A stretch of DNA of 16,645 bases from an uncultured Rickettsiales bacterium (GTDB lineage Bacteria > Pseudomonadota > Alphaproteobacteria > UBA8366). The translations under genes and the position numbers were made by a program. The first letter of the stretch is position 1. Each line of letters opens with the position of its first letter. Shown here one piece after another: positions 1 to 7,623 of the stretch. The stretch lies in assembly GCA_913046825.1 (NCBI GenBank), contig CAJWTF010000079.1:1-16645 (forward strand), given 5' to 3'. The notes under the pieces are model-generated. The model was not told where the DNA came from, did no database searches, and saw only the letters and a program-made list of their open reading frames with translations.

Positions 1-878
1 GCTTCCAGTAAGGACTTTGGTAACCCTTCCCGGTAGGACGGCAGGACCGCGATATTCGCCCGCGCGTATTCGCCCGCGATATCTTTGGAAGGGCCAACCA
101 CCTCGACGACACCTTCACGATTCCACCCTGCCAAAATGGCGCGGGGTATGGAGGCAGGATTGTCATCGGTCGGGCCCACCAATCTGACGCGAAGTTTAAC
201 CCCCTTCGCGTGAAGCAGCCGCGTCGCGGCGACCAATTCGTGGATGCCCTTATCGCGGAGCATGCGGCTCACGCAAACGGCGGTCGGGACGGCAAACGGC
301 TCCGGTACCACGGTGAATTGGTCGATGTCGACACCGGCGCCAGGGATGATGGTCAAACGGTTGGGCGAGACGCCGATCCGCTGGGTATACATCTCCACAT
401 CATCCGGGTTTTGCAGGATGGTTCGTGTGTTCGCCCGGTTCATCAGGGCCCGTTGCGCCCGCGCGATAAGGGGGCGTGCGGTGCGTGCGAACAGACTGTT
501 CGAGATGAAAATGAACCCCATGCCCGCGACAGCGTTCACAATGGCTGGGACGCCCGCCCGCTTGGCGGCATAGCCGCCGTATAGGATCGGTTTTAAGGCA
601 ACGTGATGGACAAGATCGGGTTTTTCGCGTCGATACAACTCAATGATCTGTTGGATCGTGAATAGATCAGTGAGAGGGTTGGTGCCGCTGCGCTGCATCT
701 CAATTGGTGCAATGCGTAATCCGGCGGCTTCGATCTGCGCCCGATGATCGTTGACCCGTGTCGCAACGATCACTTCGGCACCTGCCTCCCGTGCAGCAAT
801 ACCCAGTGGCAGGCGGTGGGAGCAGAAATACCAATCTTCGCTCACTAGGTAGACGATCTTGCGGCCTTTGAGGCTCAC
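1..878 (-). CDS. Family 4 glycosyltransferase, 3'-truncated by window edge
   Basis: Probably transfers a sugar from a nucleotide-activated donor to a lipid-linked or growing surface polysaccharide at the cytoplasmic face of the inner membrane. I translated the minus strand from a GTG at 878; about 292 codons are open to the window edge. The N-terminus (VYLVSEDWYFCSHRLPLGIA) is typical of GT4 enzymes found in exopolysaccharide and O-antigen loci. A central PGAGVDIDQF stretch and a C-terminal REGLPKSLLEA segment, carrying the E-x7-E pattern of retaining GT4 enzymes, support the family. There is no ATG near the start. The GTG overlaps the asnB TGA as GTGA, so translational coupling is likely. 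The sugar and acceptor cannot be deduced. Confidence 0.88.
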   Translation of the reverse strand, partial: MSLKGRKIVYLVSEDWYFCSHRLPLGIAAREAGAEVIVATRVNDHRAQIEAAGLRIAPIEMQRSGTNPLTDLFTIQQIIELYRREKPDLVHHVALKPILYGGYAAKRAGVPAIVNAVAGMGFIFISNSLFARTARPLIARAQRALMNRANTRTILQNPDDVEMYTQRIGVSPNRLTIIPGAGVDIDQFTVVPEPFAVPTAVCVSRMLRDKGIHELVAATRLLHAKGVKLRVRLVGPTDDNPASIPRAILAGWNREGVVEVVGPSKDIAGEYARANIAVLPSYREGLPKSLLE

Positions 879-2794
879 GCCCAACGCTCCAACCAAGCCT
901 GGGCCTGCAAGAGACCCCAAATACCGTGTTGATTATTACCTCTGCCGTCCAGAAACCCTTCCCAAGCATTGCGCACGGCAATCGGTTCGAACAATCCGTC
1001 TTCTAATATACGCTTTTCGTCGAGAAGACTGTCCGCCCATTCGTGAAGCGGACCTCGCAACCATTTATCGAGCGGAATGGCAAAACCCATTTTCGGTCGG
1101 TCGACGATCTCGCGTGGGACATGGCGGTAACAAACTTCGCGGAGCAGCCATTTCGTCATCGACCCGCGAATGCGCATTCTCTTCGGCAGGGTCCAGGCAA
1201 ACTCGATCAAGCGATGATCGAGGAGTGGTACCCGGACTTCCAGACTCGTCGACATGCTCGCGCGATCAACCTTGGTGAGAATGTCGTCCGGCAAATAGGT
1301 CATTGTATCAAGAAATGCCATGCGTTCGGCAAAATCCGGAAGCTGATCCGCTGTTCGCCAAGCTTCTCCCGTGGTCTCACTACCTTCCACCATGAATGAG
1401 GCTGGATCGTCCCATTGGCTGACTAGCCGTAGGTAGATCGCGTTCTGATCCGGTTGCCGGAATACCGACGCCAGTTTATGCATTTTGTCGCCGAGCATGC
1501 GGGGGCGGCGTTCAGCGGGAAATACCTTCGCCAAGCGGTCCCAGGCGGCGATAGAGAGGCTCTCTGCTGCGGTGGCGTATAATTGCCGCCGCCAACCGCT
1601 CATTTGCGACATACGCTGCCATGCTTCTTCTGCAGCGATATAGCGATTATATCCGAAGAATACCTCGTCGCCGCCGTCCCCGGATAGGGCCACGGTGACG
1701 TCTTTGCGCGCTAATTGAGAGACGAGACGCGTGGGCAGGGCCGAAGAATCGCCGAAGGGTTCGTCATACCAATCCGGCAGTTGCGGGATAAGGTCACGGG
1801 CCCGGTTGGCAGAGAGATATAACTCGGTGTGCTCGGAGCCTATATGAGACGCGACCGCGCGGGCATCTCCCGCTTCGTCATAAGTGGCGTCTTCGAACCC
1901 GATGGTGAAAGTACGGATTGGGGTATCGCTTTCCGCCTGCATCAGGGCGGCCACGGTGGTCGAATCAACGCCACCCGATAGCAAGGCGCCCAAAGGAACA
2001 TCGGCGACCATTCGGCGACGGACCGCATCGCGCATCAAGGCTTCCGCGGCGTTGACGACCTGATCGTCGGAGGCCTCGATCCGCTCCTGTTGGACCACGT
2101 CGGCCATCGTCCAGTATCGTCGAACATCGGGATCACCGCCCGGCGTGATCGACAACAGGCTTCCCGGCGGTAGCTTGAAGATATTCTTATAGATGGAGCG
2201 GGGGGCCGGGATATAGTTGAAGCGGAGATATGCGGCGACCGCGTCCCGGTCGATCTCCGGCTGCCATCCTTCGGCGGCGCGCAGGGCTTTCAATTCCGAT
2301 CCGAACAGAAACTGATCTCCGACGGTGCCGAAATAGAGCGGCTTGATACCAAGGCGGTCACGGATGAGCCATAATCGGCGTTCGTCACGATCCCAGAGCG
2401 CGATGGCGAACATACCGATCAATCGTTTGACGGTCCCTTCGATACCCCATCGACCGAACGCCTCGAGGATAACCTCGGTATCGGAAGTGCCATGAAACGA
2501 AACCCCTTGCCCGACCAATTCCGAGCGGAGGTCCTGAAAATTATAGACTTCGCCGTTATAGACGATGGCGTAGCGTTGATCTCGCGATACCATCGGTTGG
2601 CGGCCGGATGGCGAGAGATCGATGATCGCCAAACGTCGGAATGAAAGCGCCAAACCGTTCGGGGCGTCGGTCCATTGGCCACCGGTATCGGGTCCACGAT
2701 GGTACAACGCGTCCGCCATGCGTTTTCCCTGCAGGGCGAGTTCGTTACCGTCGAGATTACGCTTGAGGTCGACGAGACCGGCAATGCCGCACAT
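875..2794 (-). CDS. asnB: Asparagine synthase (glutamine-hydrolysing), polysaccharide-locus type
   Basis: A 639-residue protein of the glutamine-hydrolysing asparagine synthase family, which moves ammonia from glutamine onto an ATP-activated carboxylate in the cytoplasm. It starts MCGIAGL, so after removal of Met the Cys2 nucleophile of the class II glutaminase domain is N-terminal. YNGEVYN (about 79-85) and GTSDTEV (about 102-108) belong to the same domain. The synthetase domain has the ATP-pyrophosphatase loop SGGVDST (273-279) and the later ALSGDGGDEVFFGY motif. Length is normal for the family. Such genes often lie in exopolysaccharide or capsule loci, where the product may amidate a sugar acid rather than make asparagine. 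The adjoining glycosyltransferase, overlapping by 4 bases, favours that role, but the substrate is inferred. A weak GGAAAA precedes the ATG. Confidence 0.93.
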   Translation of the reverse strand: MCGIAGLVDLKRNLDGNELALQGKRMADALYHRGPDTGGQWTDAPNGLALSFRRLAIIDLSPSGRQPMVSRDQRYAIVYNGEVYNFQDLRSELVGQGVSFHGTSDTEVILEAFGRWGIEGTVKRLIGMFAIALWDRDERRLWLIRDRLGIKPLYFGTVGDQFLFGSELKALRAAEGWQPEIDRDAVAAYLRFNYIPAPRSIYKNIFKLPPGSLLSITPGGDPDVRRYWTMADVVQQERIEASDDQVVNAAEALMRDAVRRRMVADVPLGALLSGGVDSTTVAALMQAESDTPIRTFTIGFEDATYDEAGDARAVASHIGSEHTELYLSANRARDLIPQLPDWYDEPFGDSSALPTRLVSQLARKDVTVALSGDGGDEVFFGYNRYIAAEEAWQRMSQMSGWRRQLYATAAESLSIAAWDRLAKVFPAERRPRMLGDKMHKLASVFRQPDQNAIYLRLVSQWDDPASFMVEGSETTGEAWRTADQLPDFAERMAFLDTMTYLPDDILTKVDRASMSTSLEVRVPLLDHRLIEFAWTLPKRMRIRGSMTKWLLREVCYRHVPREIVDRPKMGFAIPLDKWLRGPLHEWADSLLDEKRILEDGLFEPIAVRNAWEGFLDGRGNNQHGIWGLLQAQAWLERWA

Positions 2795-3045
2795 CGGTGT
2801 TTTCCAACGATTTTGTAGAACGGTACTTTAGGGGGGCAGGCACGGGGTGGCAATCTGTGGAATGCTGCGCACTGTGATCTATGCGCTATTTAGTCGAATT
2901 GCGAAGGGTTGTATATCGAGGTCGGATTTGCGTTTGGATGAATGCGGCGAATTGGCGCTTCAATGAGAATGAGAAGAATTCGCAATAAAGGTTAGATGCG
3001 GATACTTTACTTGCGAATGCGTCGCAATATTATTAATGATTTACA
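2795..3045. promoter_or_regulatory. Divergent, AT-rich intergenic region
   Basis: About 250 bases between the divergently read asnB-like gene and the unknown gene at 3046. It must hold the promoters of both transcription units. I see no convincing -35/-10 pair. The clearest structure is the inverted repeat at 2978-3018, and another TTGCGAA lies near 2898. Confidence 0.5.
2978..3018. repeat. Inverted repeat ATTCGCAA ... TTGCGAAT
   Basis: A perfect 8-base inverted repeat, ATTCGCAA at 2978-2985 and TTGCGAAT at 3011-3018. A second short complement lies inside it (AAAG at 2987-2990, CTTT at 3005-3008), with a 14-base loop. It sits about 30 bases upstream of the ATG at 3046, so it could be an operator or an RNA hairpin in the leader. 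It is not followed by a T-run, so an intrinsic terminator is less likely. Confidence 0.45.
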
Positions 3046-3624
3046 ATGAGACGAAACATGTTTGCATACGGAAATGACAAGATTGCCCCTAGTAGTCTAG
3101 AACAGTTGTCTGAATCGGAACGTCTTCTCGTGTGGTCATACCGGCGATGGATTGTCGGTATGCGAACTCATGAGGAAATTCACTGGACGCTTGTGTGGCG
3201 TGAAGTTAGTTGCATCTTCGGTGCGGATTCTGTCAGATCGGTTCTAGGCGGTTTACAAAGTATGATTGCGGGGGTCGGGCTTTATTCCCGCCGCAGGTTG
3301 CGCTTACATCCGCCATGTTGCGGGCATATCTGTACCGATGAATTTTCGATCGTAGCGCTTATTGGAGCGTGTCAGCGCCGCGATTACCGAACGGCCCGCG
3401 GTATCGCGGAATGGTTGGTCCGCGAAGAGGGGATGTCTGGTGTCCTGGAAGGGGCAGGGCGGATTGCCACGGTATTATCCGAACATCGCTTGTATCTGCC
3501 GGACCGATCCTCTCGGCAAAACGAATTAAACACGATCGACGCCGAGGTGTCGTCGGAATCCCAAGAAGGCCTGTCTGATCCAGTGTTATATGAGGATACT
3601 AATTGTTTGCAGAGCCGGCGATGA
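3046..3624 (+). CDS. Uncharacterised protein, 192 residues
   Basis: I do not recognise a named domain. The protein looks soluble, with no signal peptide or membrane segment. The N-terminal half has a Trp/Arg-rich helix-like stretch ([16 protein letters not shown], about 24-39), followed by a central [12 protein letters not shown] segment (about 88-99). It resembles, from memory only, small hypothetical proteins common in alphaproteobacteria that share a Cys-containing segment followed by an acidic residue and helices; I cannot test this. Neither ATG at 3046 nor ATG at 3058 has a good ribosome binding site, so the start is uncertain. The last 26 bases overlap the end of a leucine dehydrogenase remnant on the other strand, so the C-terminal tail after about residue 160 may be recent or non-native. 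It stands alone, without an operon partner. Confidence 0.6.
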   Translation: MRRNMFAYGNDKIAPSSLEQLSESERLLVWSYRRWIVGMRTHEEIHWTLVWREVSCIFGADSVRSVLGGLQSMIAGVGLYSRRRLRLHPPCCGHICTDEFSIVALIGACQRRDYRTARGIAEWLVREEGMSGVLEGAGRIATVLSEHRLYLPDRSSRQNELNTIDAEVSSESQEGLSDPVLYEDTNCLQSRR

Positions 3625-4055
3625 TCTTGGCCTTCAGGCGCGCCAGGGTATCGTTGTTAATGATGGCGCCGAGCGCGCAGGGGACGAATATCTCAACTGG
3701 GGCATCGTAAATTCAATAGGCGGGGACCGGTGTCGCACCGAAAGTGCGTTGGGCCTCGCTCATGCGGCTATTATGGATATCACTAACCAAAAGGATAGCG
3801 CCGGCATCGCTGAGGCGTCGCGCCAAGTGCCAGCCGACATTCCTGAGCCCCTGTACGGCGACGCGGACAACTTCAAATCGTCATGGCCGAGGCGCTCCCG
3901 CATGGCCGCCGCTGCCACCTTCTGGAAGACCTGCGACGAAGGAGGGGGGCCTCGCGGATAACTGCCCTGTCCTTAGGTGTGGTCCCGACATCTTCCGCGA
4001 TCGTTTAGGTACCGTTGAGGGATTGGACGAATTTTGCCATTTGCGAATCGGCACT
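3599..4055 (-). pseudogene. Leucine dehydrogenase (Glu/Leu/Phe/Val dehydrogenase family) remnant
   Basis: Read on the minus strand from about 4055, three frames together spell the middle of an NAD-dependent leucine dehydrogenase. First comes KFVQSLNGT, a TAA, then TIAEDVGTTPKD. A frame change leads to VFQKVAAAAMRERLGHDDLK. A second change leads to the NAD-binding segment VRVAVQGLRNVGWHLARRLS and SDIHNSRMSEAQRTFGATPV. An in-frame TGA falls before [19 protein letters not shown], and the match stops at AGSANN just before TAG at 3599. Intact enzymes of about 350 residues deaminate branched-chain amino acids; both ends are missing here. At least two stops and two frameshifts show that it is dead. 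The two ORFs on the opposite strand are shadows of it. Confidence 0.85.
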
Positions 4056-4328
4056 TGCAGATTAGAAGGACAAATGAATGTTGAAGGGAGTTTCACACAA
4101 AAAAATTTAATACGTTGTATGTCCTTATATTCTTATGGGAATTCGAACAAATGCGAATACATCGATCAAAAAACTTATAATGCATCGAAACGAAAACAAA
4201 AAATTATTCCATAGTAAATGTTGTAATTTGAAAACTAACAAATGGAGAACATTTAGTGTGATTGGTGGTGTTTGCACCTTTGTGTAAATTCATTGATGTA
4301 TCTTAATTTATCTCGGCAATAGGCAGAA
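4056..4328. promoter_or_regulatory. Very AT-rich leader region upstream of the nucleoside hydrolase
   Basis: Some 270 bases much richer in A and T than the rest of the window, with no credible gene. A perfect TATAAT lies at 4176-4181, about 150 bases before the ATG at 4329, but no matching TTGACA-like box sits 16-18 bases upstream. It is the best guess for the promoter of the hydrolase. The stretch also carries copies of GCGAAT (near 4044 and 4153) like those around 3011, which may be chance. Confidence 0.35.
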
Positions 4329-5270
4329 ATGAACGCACGTAGACTTATCATCGATTGCGATCCGGGACAGGATGACGCGGTTGCGCTCTTGCTCGCGTTT
4401 GCGTCCAAGGACGAGTTGGATCTCGTGGGTATTACATGTGTTGCTGGCAACGTCGCGCTTCGGATGACCGTGCGCAATGCGTTACGGGTTAGGGAATTGG
4501 CTGGCCGGCATGACGTGCCCATATTTGCCGGCTGCCCGCGTCCGATGATGCGGAAGCTGGAGACGGCGGAGGAAGTCCATGGCAAGACGGGCCTCGATGG
4601 GGTCGATTTGCCCGAACCTTCATTGGGTGTAGACCCGCGTCATGCGGTGGGTTTTATTATCGAAGCCTGCAGGTCCGCACCTGAAGGCGGATTGACCCTG
4701 TGTCCACTCGGTCCGTTGACCAATATTGCTCTCGCCTTAATCATGGCGCCGGATATTCGCGTTCATATTCGCGAAATTGTTCTTATGGGTGGGGCTGCGC
4801 TTGGACCTGGCAACATAACGCCGTCAGCGGAATTCAACATTTATGTGGACCCGCATGCTGCGCAAGTTGTCTTCGACTCCGGAATACGTCTCACAATGCT
4901 TGGCCTCGATGTCACCCATAAAGCGATTGCGACCCCTGCGCGGCGGGCAGCCATTGAAGCTGTCGGCAAGCCGACGGCTAAAGCGGTCGGCCAGATGTTG
5001 GCTTATTATGACAGATGCGATGTCGAACGTTACGGTGCGCCGGGCGCACCGCTGCACGATCCCTGTGTCATTGCCTATTTGTTGCGCCCCGACCTCTTCG
5101 ATGGGCGCGAGTGCCATGTTGCGATCGAGACCGCGGCAGGGGTCGCACTTGGGCGGACAGTCACCGATTGGTGGGGTAAGTCTGAGAAATCAGCAAACTG
5201 CCGAGTCATAACTGAAATTGATGCGGATGGGTTCTTTAACCTCCTCACCGATTACCTTGGCAAAGTGTGA
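4329..5270 (+). CDS. Inosine-uridine preferring nucleoside hydrolase
   Basis: A 313-residue member of the IUNH family, which splits the N-glycosidic bond of ribonucleosides to free base and ribose in salvage or catabolism. The Ca2+- and ribose-binding motif DCDPGQDDA is at residues 9-17, with aspartates at 9, 11, 15 and 16. GNVALRMTVRNA follows at 40-51. The EFN triplet at 168-170 and HDP at 243-245 match the remaining metal and catalytic positions. Length is normal for the family (about 310-320). The ATG at 4329 is preceded by a weak AGGCAG. Base preference (purine, pyrimidine or broad) cannot be told from motifs alone. It is transcribed alone; the next plus-strand item is a damaged small gene. 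Confidence 0.92.
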   Translation: MNARRLIIDCDPGQDDAVALLLAFASKDELDLVGITCVAGNVALRMTVRNALRVRELAGRHDVPIFAGCPRPMMRKLETAEEVHGKTGLDGVDLPEPSLGVDPRHAVGFIIEACRSAPEGGLTLCPLGPLTNIALALIMAPDIRVHIREIVLMGGAALGPGNITPSAEFNIYVDPHAAQVVFDSGIRLTMLGLDVTHKAIATPARRAAIEAVGKPTAKAVGQMLAYYDRCDVERYGAPGAPLHDPCVIAYLLRPDLFDGRECHVAIETAAGVALGRTVTDWWGKSEKSANCRVITEIDADGFFNLLTDYLGKV

Positions 5271-5387
5271 CCGCCGACACATTCAATTAACCGATTTGTG
5301 GTAATTTGTAGGTTTTTATTATTCGATCACGGGAATTATCGAATGAACTAGCAAACGGTTACTTACAAAGTTGCCGTCTTCAATTAG

Positions 5388-5561
5388 GTGGTCCGTGATG
5401 TGATGAAAGAGGGTGAGCGGTACCCGTTTCTCAAGGACGATTGGGCGGATGTCCATTGGATCGAGGTGCGGGCCTACACGCCGGGCGCGGCATTTCAAAA
5501 AGTCGAAGTCCGTTATCCATCTTTTCACGGCTATGTGATCACGGATAATCAAGAAGTCTAA
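5388..5561 (+). pseudogene. Small unrecognised protein family, copy 1 (5' end damaged)
   Basis: The frame ending at TAA 5559-5561 encodes about 57 residues from a GTG at 5388, or 52 from ATG 5403. Its core is KDDWADVHWIEVRAY, followed by FQKVEVRYPSFHGYVI. It aligns without gaps to the minus-strand copy at 13872-14079, with about 16 identities in the last 46 residues, and both end at the same place. Upstream the same frame continues with protein-like sequence (TYKVAVFN) but is broken by TAG at 5385-5387 and another TAG further up. No ribosome binding site precedes the GTG or ATG. It may therefore be a broken gene, or a short intact one starting at 5388 or 5403. The function is unknown to me; the sequence suggests a small soluble beta-rich protein. 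Confidence 0.5.
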
Positions 5562-5975
5562 GACGCGGTTTGCGGCTTCGATTAGGGTTGCGTCTTCCGA
5601 GACATCCATTTCTTCCACCCAACATTTCCGCATGATCGTGAGCGACAAACCGGCGATATTGTTTACCGCCTGCTACGTGGCAATTACGATGAGGGTGGCC
5701 GGCATATCTTTCGTCGGGAAATGCGTTGGCTCGTAATTGAGAGCGACGCTCAAATGTGCTATCCAACGCTTCAATTCCATCATGCGGTAGGCCAGGCGCT
5801 GGGGCGGTCGTTTGCCGAGCGGTAGGCCACCCGATTTCGGGAAAATCACACCTAAATTCATCGATTTGAGATTGATCGTGGCGCCCGCGGCCTCGGCAAT
5901 CTTTTAGAAGCGCGCCGCGCTTAGATCGCTCCACGGAGAGACATGACTGAAATAGTAATCAACTGTTTTGCTCAT
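5556..5975 (-). pseudogene. 2-hydroxychromene-2-carboxylate isomerase remnant
   Basis: From ATG 5975 the minus frame gives MSKTVDYYFSHVSPWSDLSA, the usual start of HCCA isomerases of the DsbA/GST-kappa thioredoxin fold. These act in naphthalene-type aromatic breakdown and on other glutathione-linked substrates. A TAA interrupts ARF-KIAEAAG. The frame goes on through NLGVIFPKSGGLPLGKRPPQ and LNYEPTHFPTKDMPATL, meets TAG after IVIAT, and ends its match at EDATLIEAANRVLD. There are no frameshifts in about 140 codons, so the loss looks recent. The last third of the usual ~200 residues is missing, and the match stops where the convergent small gene ends. ATG 5975 overlaps the stop of the acyl-CoA synthetase as ATGA, so it was once the last gene of that operon. 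Confidence 0.87.
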
Positions 5976-7615
5976 GATTGATGATCTTTCGTGTATTCGG
6001 TTTCACGTGCACGCAACTCGCGGCGCATGATTTTTCCGGTTGTGGTCATGGGAAGATCGTTGACGAACGCGATTTCGCGTGGGTACTCGTGCGCGGAAAG
6101 ACGGTTGCGGACATGTGCTCGAATTTCCTCGGTCAGGGCGGCATCCGGCTCGACGCCGTCATTGGGAACAATAAAGGCTTTGACGATCTCTGTGCGGATT
6201 GGGTCCGGTTTGCCGATGGCCGCGGCTAGCAGGACGGCGGGATGGCTCATCAGGCAATCCTCGATCTCGCCGGGGCCGATGCGGTAACCCGCACTGGTGA
6301 TGACGTCGTCGTCACGGCCGACGAACCAAATATAGCCGTCCTCATCAGTCTGGCCGATATCGCCGGTCAAAAGCCAATCGCCGAGGAATTTATCGGCGGT
6401 GGCCTCCGAGTTATTCCAATACCCGAGGAACATCACCGGATCTGGCGCCCGCACCGCAATGCTGCCGGTGACACCGGGCGGTAGAACATCGCCGCTCTCA
6501 TCGATGATCGCCACGTTGTGTCCCGGTACCGGTTTTCCCATGGAGCCGGGGCGGGCCTTCATGATAGAAGCGCAATTGCCGACCACCAAATTACACTCGG
6601 TCTGCCCGTATCCTTCGTTAATAGTAAAGCCGAATGTCTCTCGGCCCCAATCCATCAACTCAGCGCCCATTGCTTCGCCGCCGGTAAAGATAGAGCGCAT
6701 GGCGAAATTCCATCGCTCTCGTGGGCGCTCTACCTGACGCATCAATTTCAACGCCGTTGGTGGCAGAAAGGAATTTCGCACTTCATGGTCCGAAAGAAGC
6801 CGGAAGGTGTCTTCCGGATCAAATTTTCGCCCGCGATAGATCAAGACGGATTTGCCGAGGGCCAATGACGGCAGCAAAACGTCCAACAACCCGCCAGCCC
6901 AGGCCCAATCGGCTGGGGTCCAGAATCGGTCGCCCGCTTCCGGGAAGAAGTCATGCATGAACTGCACGCCGGGGAAATGCCCAAGAAGCGTTCGATGCGC
7001 ATGCAGCGCACCCTTGGGTGGACCTGTTGTGCCGGAAGTGAAAATTAAAAGAGCTGGATCCTCAGCCAGGCTATCGACGGGGGAAAAAGCGTCCGACGCG
7101 GAAGAAAGCAACGCATGGAAATCACGCACACCGGACTCTGCGCCGTCAACGGAAAGGATTAATCGCAGATCGTTCAATCGCCCCTTGATGGCATCGATCT
7201 TTGGCATGTTTTCCCGGTCGGTGACAATCGCGGCGGTCCCGCTATTGGCGAGGCGATATTCCAACGCGTCCTCGCCGAACAATGTGAACAAGGGGACGGC
7301 GATGAGACCCGCCTTATAGCAAGCAATGTGTGTAAGAGCGGTTTCCGGACATTGCGGTAGCAGTATGCCGACCCGATCACCTGCGCCGAGGCCATTTGCC
7401 AGCAAGGCGTTTGCAAGACGGTTCGATAGACGTTTGAGTTCGAGATAGCTATAGGGCCGAGGTGATCCGTCCTTCAAAACATCGATGAGTGCTGGTGCAT
7501 TCGGCGTGATATCAGCGAATTTGTCGCATACATCGACGCCCATATTGTAGCGTTCAGGTATTCGCCAACGGAACGCCTCTCGGGCACCTGCATAGGATTT
7601 GTTCGGTTTCAGCAT
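5972..7615 (-). CDS. AMP-forming acyl-CoA synthetase, acetyl/medium-chain type
   Basis: A 547-residue adenylate-forming enzyme that activates a carboxylic acid with ATP and joins it to coenzyme A. The phosphate-binding loop TSGTTGPPKG is at 193-202, the adenine-site motif EGYGQTE at 334-340, the ribose-binding TGD at 417-419 and the hinge GRDDDVI at 433-439. The motif YRIGPGEIE is at 444-452 and the catalytic lysine is in TTTGKIMRRE (Lys528). The pattern is closest to acetyl-CoA synthetase-like and medium-chain or benzoate-CoA type ligases; the acid is unknown. ATG 7615 lies 8 bases after the amidohydrolase stop, and the gene's own stop overlaps the next start, so it is an internal gene of the operon. 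It probably activates an acid released by the upstream hydrolases. Confidence 0.92.
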   Translation of the reverse strand: MLKPNKSYAGAREAFRWRIPERYNMGVDVCDKFADITPNAPALIDVLKDGSPRPYSYLELKRLSNRLANALLANGLGAGDRVGILLPQCPETALTHIACYKAGLIAVPLFTLFGEDALEYRLANSGTAAIVTDRENMPKIDAIKGRLNDLRLILSVDGAESGVRDFHALLSSASDAFSPVDSLAEDPALLIFTSGTTGPPKGALHAHRTLLGHFPGVQFMHDFFPEAGDRFWTPADWAWAGGLLDVLLPSLALGKSVLIYRGRKFDPEDTFRLLSDHEVRNSFLPPTALKLMRQVERPRERWNFAMRSIFTGGEAMGAELMDWGRETFGFTINEGYGQTECNLVVGNCASIMKARPGSMGKPVPGHNVAIIDESGDVLPPGVTGSIAVRAPDPVMFLGYWNNSEATADKFLGDWLLTGDIGQTDEDGYIWFVGRDDDVITSAGYRIGPGEIEDCLMSHPAVLLAAAIGKPDPIRTEIVKAFIVPNDGVEPDAALTEEIRAHVRNRLSAHEYPREIAFVNDLPMTTTGKIMRRELRARETEYTKDHQS

Positions 7616-7623
7616 CTGGTTAC

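Noticed and set aside
3746..3760. Possible second selenocysteine: TGA inside the leucine dehydrogenase remnant (before IYDAPVEIF)
   Set aside because: The position is not redox-active in this family and the gene has other stops and frameshifts, so it is plain decay.
3590..4214. Two overlapping plus-strand ORFs of 123 and 156 codons
   Set aside because: Both are shadows of the minus-strand leucine dehydrogenase remnant, which has clear family similarity.
5271..5318. Possible terminator after the nucleoside hydrolase (weak TTAACC/GGTAA pairing before a T-rich run)
   Set aside because: The stem is short and mismatched; not enough to call a terminator.
5319..5555. Minus-strand continuation of the HCCA isomerase frame to a stop at 5319 (VKRWITDFDFLKC and onward)
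   Set aside because: It no longer matches the isomerase family, and the plus strand here carries the conserved small-family sequence, so it is best read as antisense shadow.
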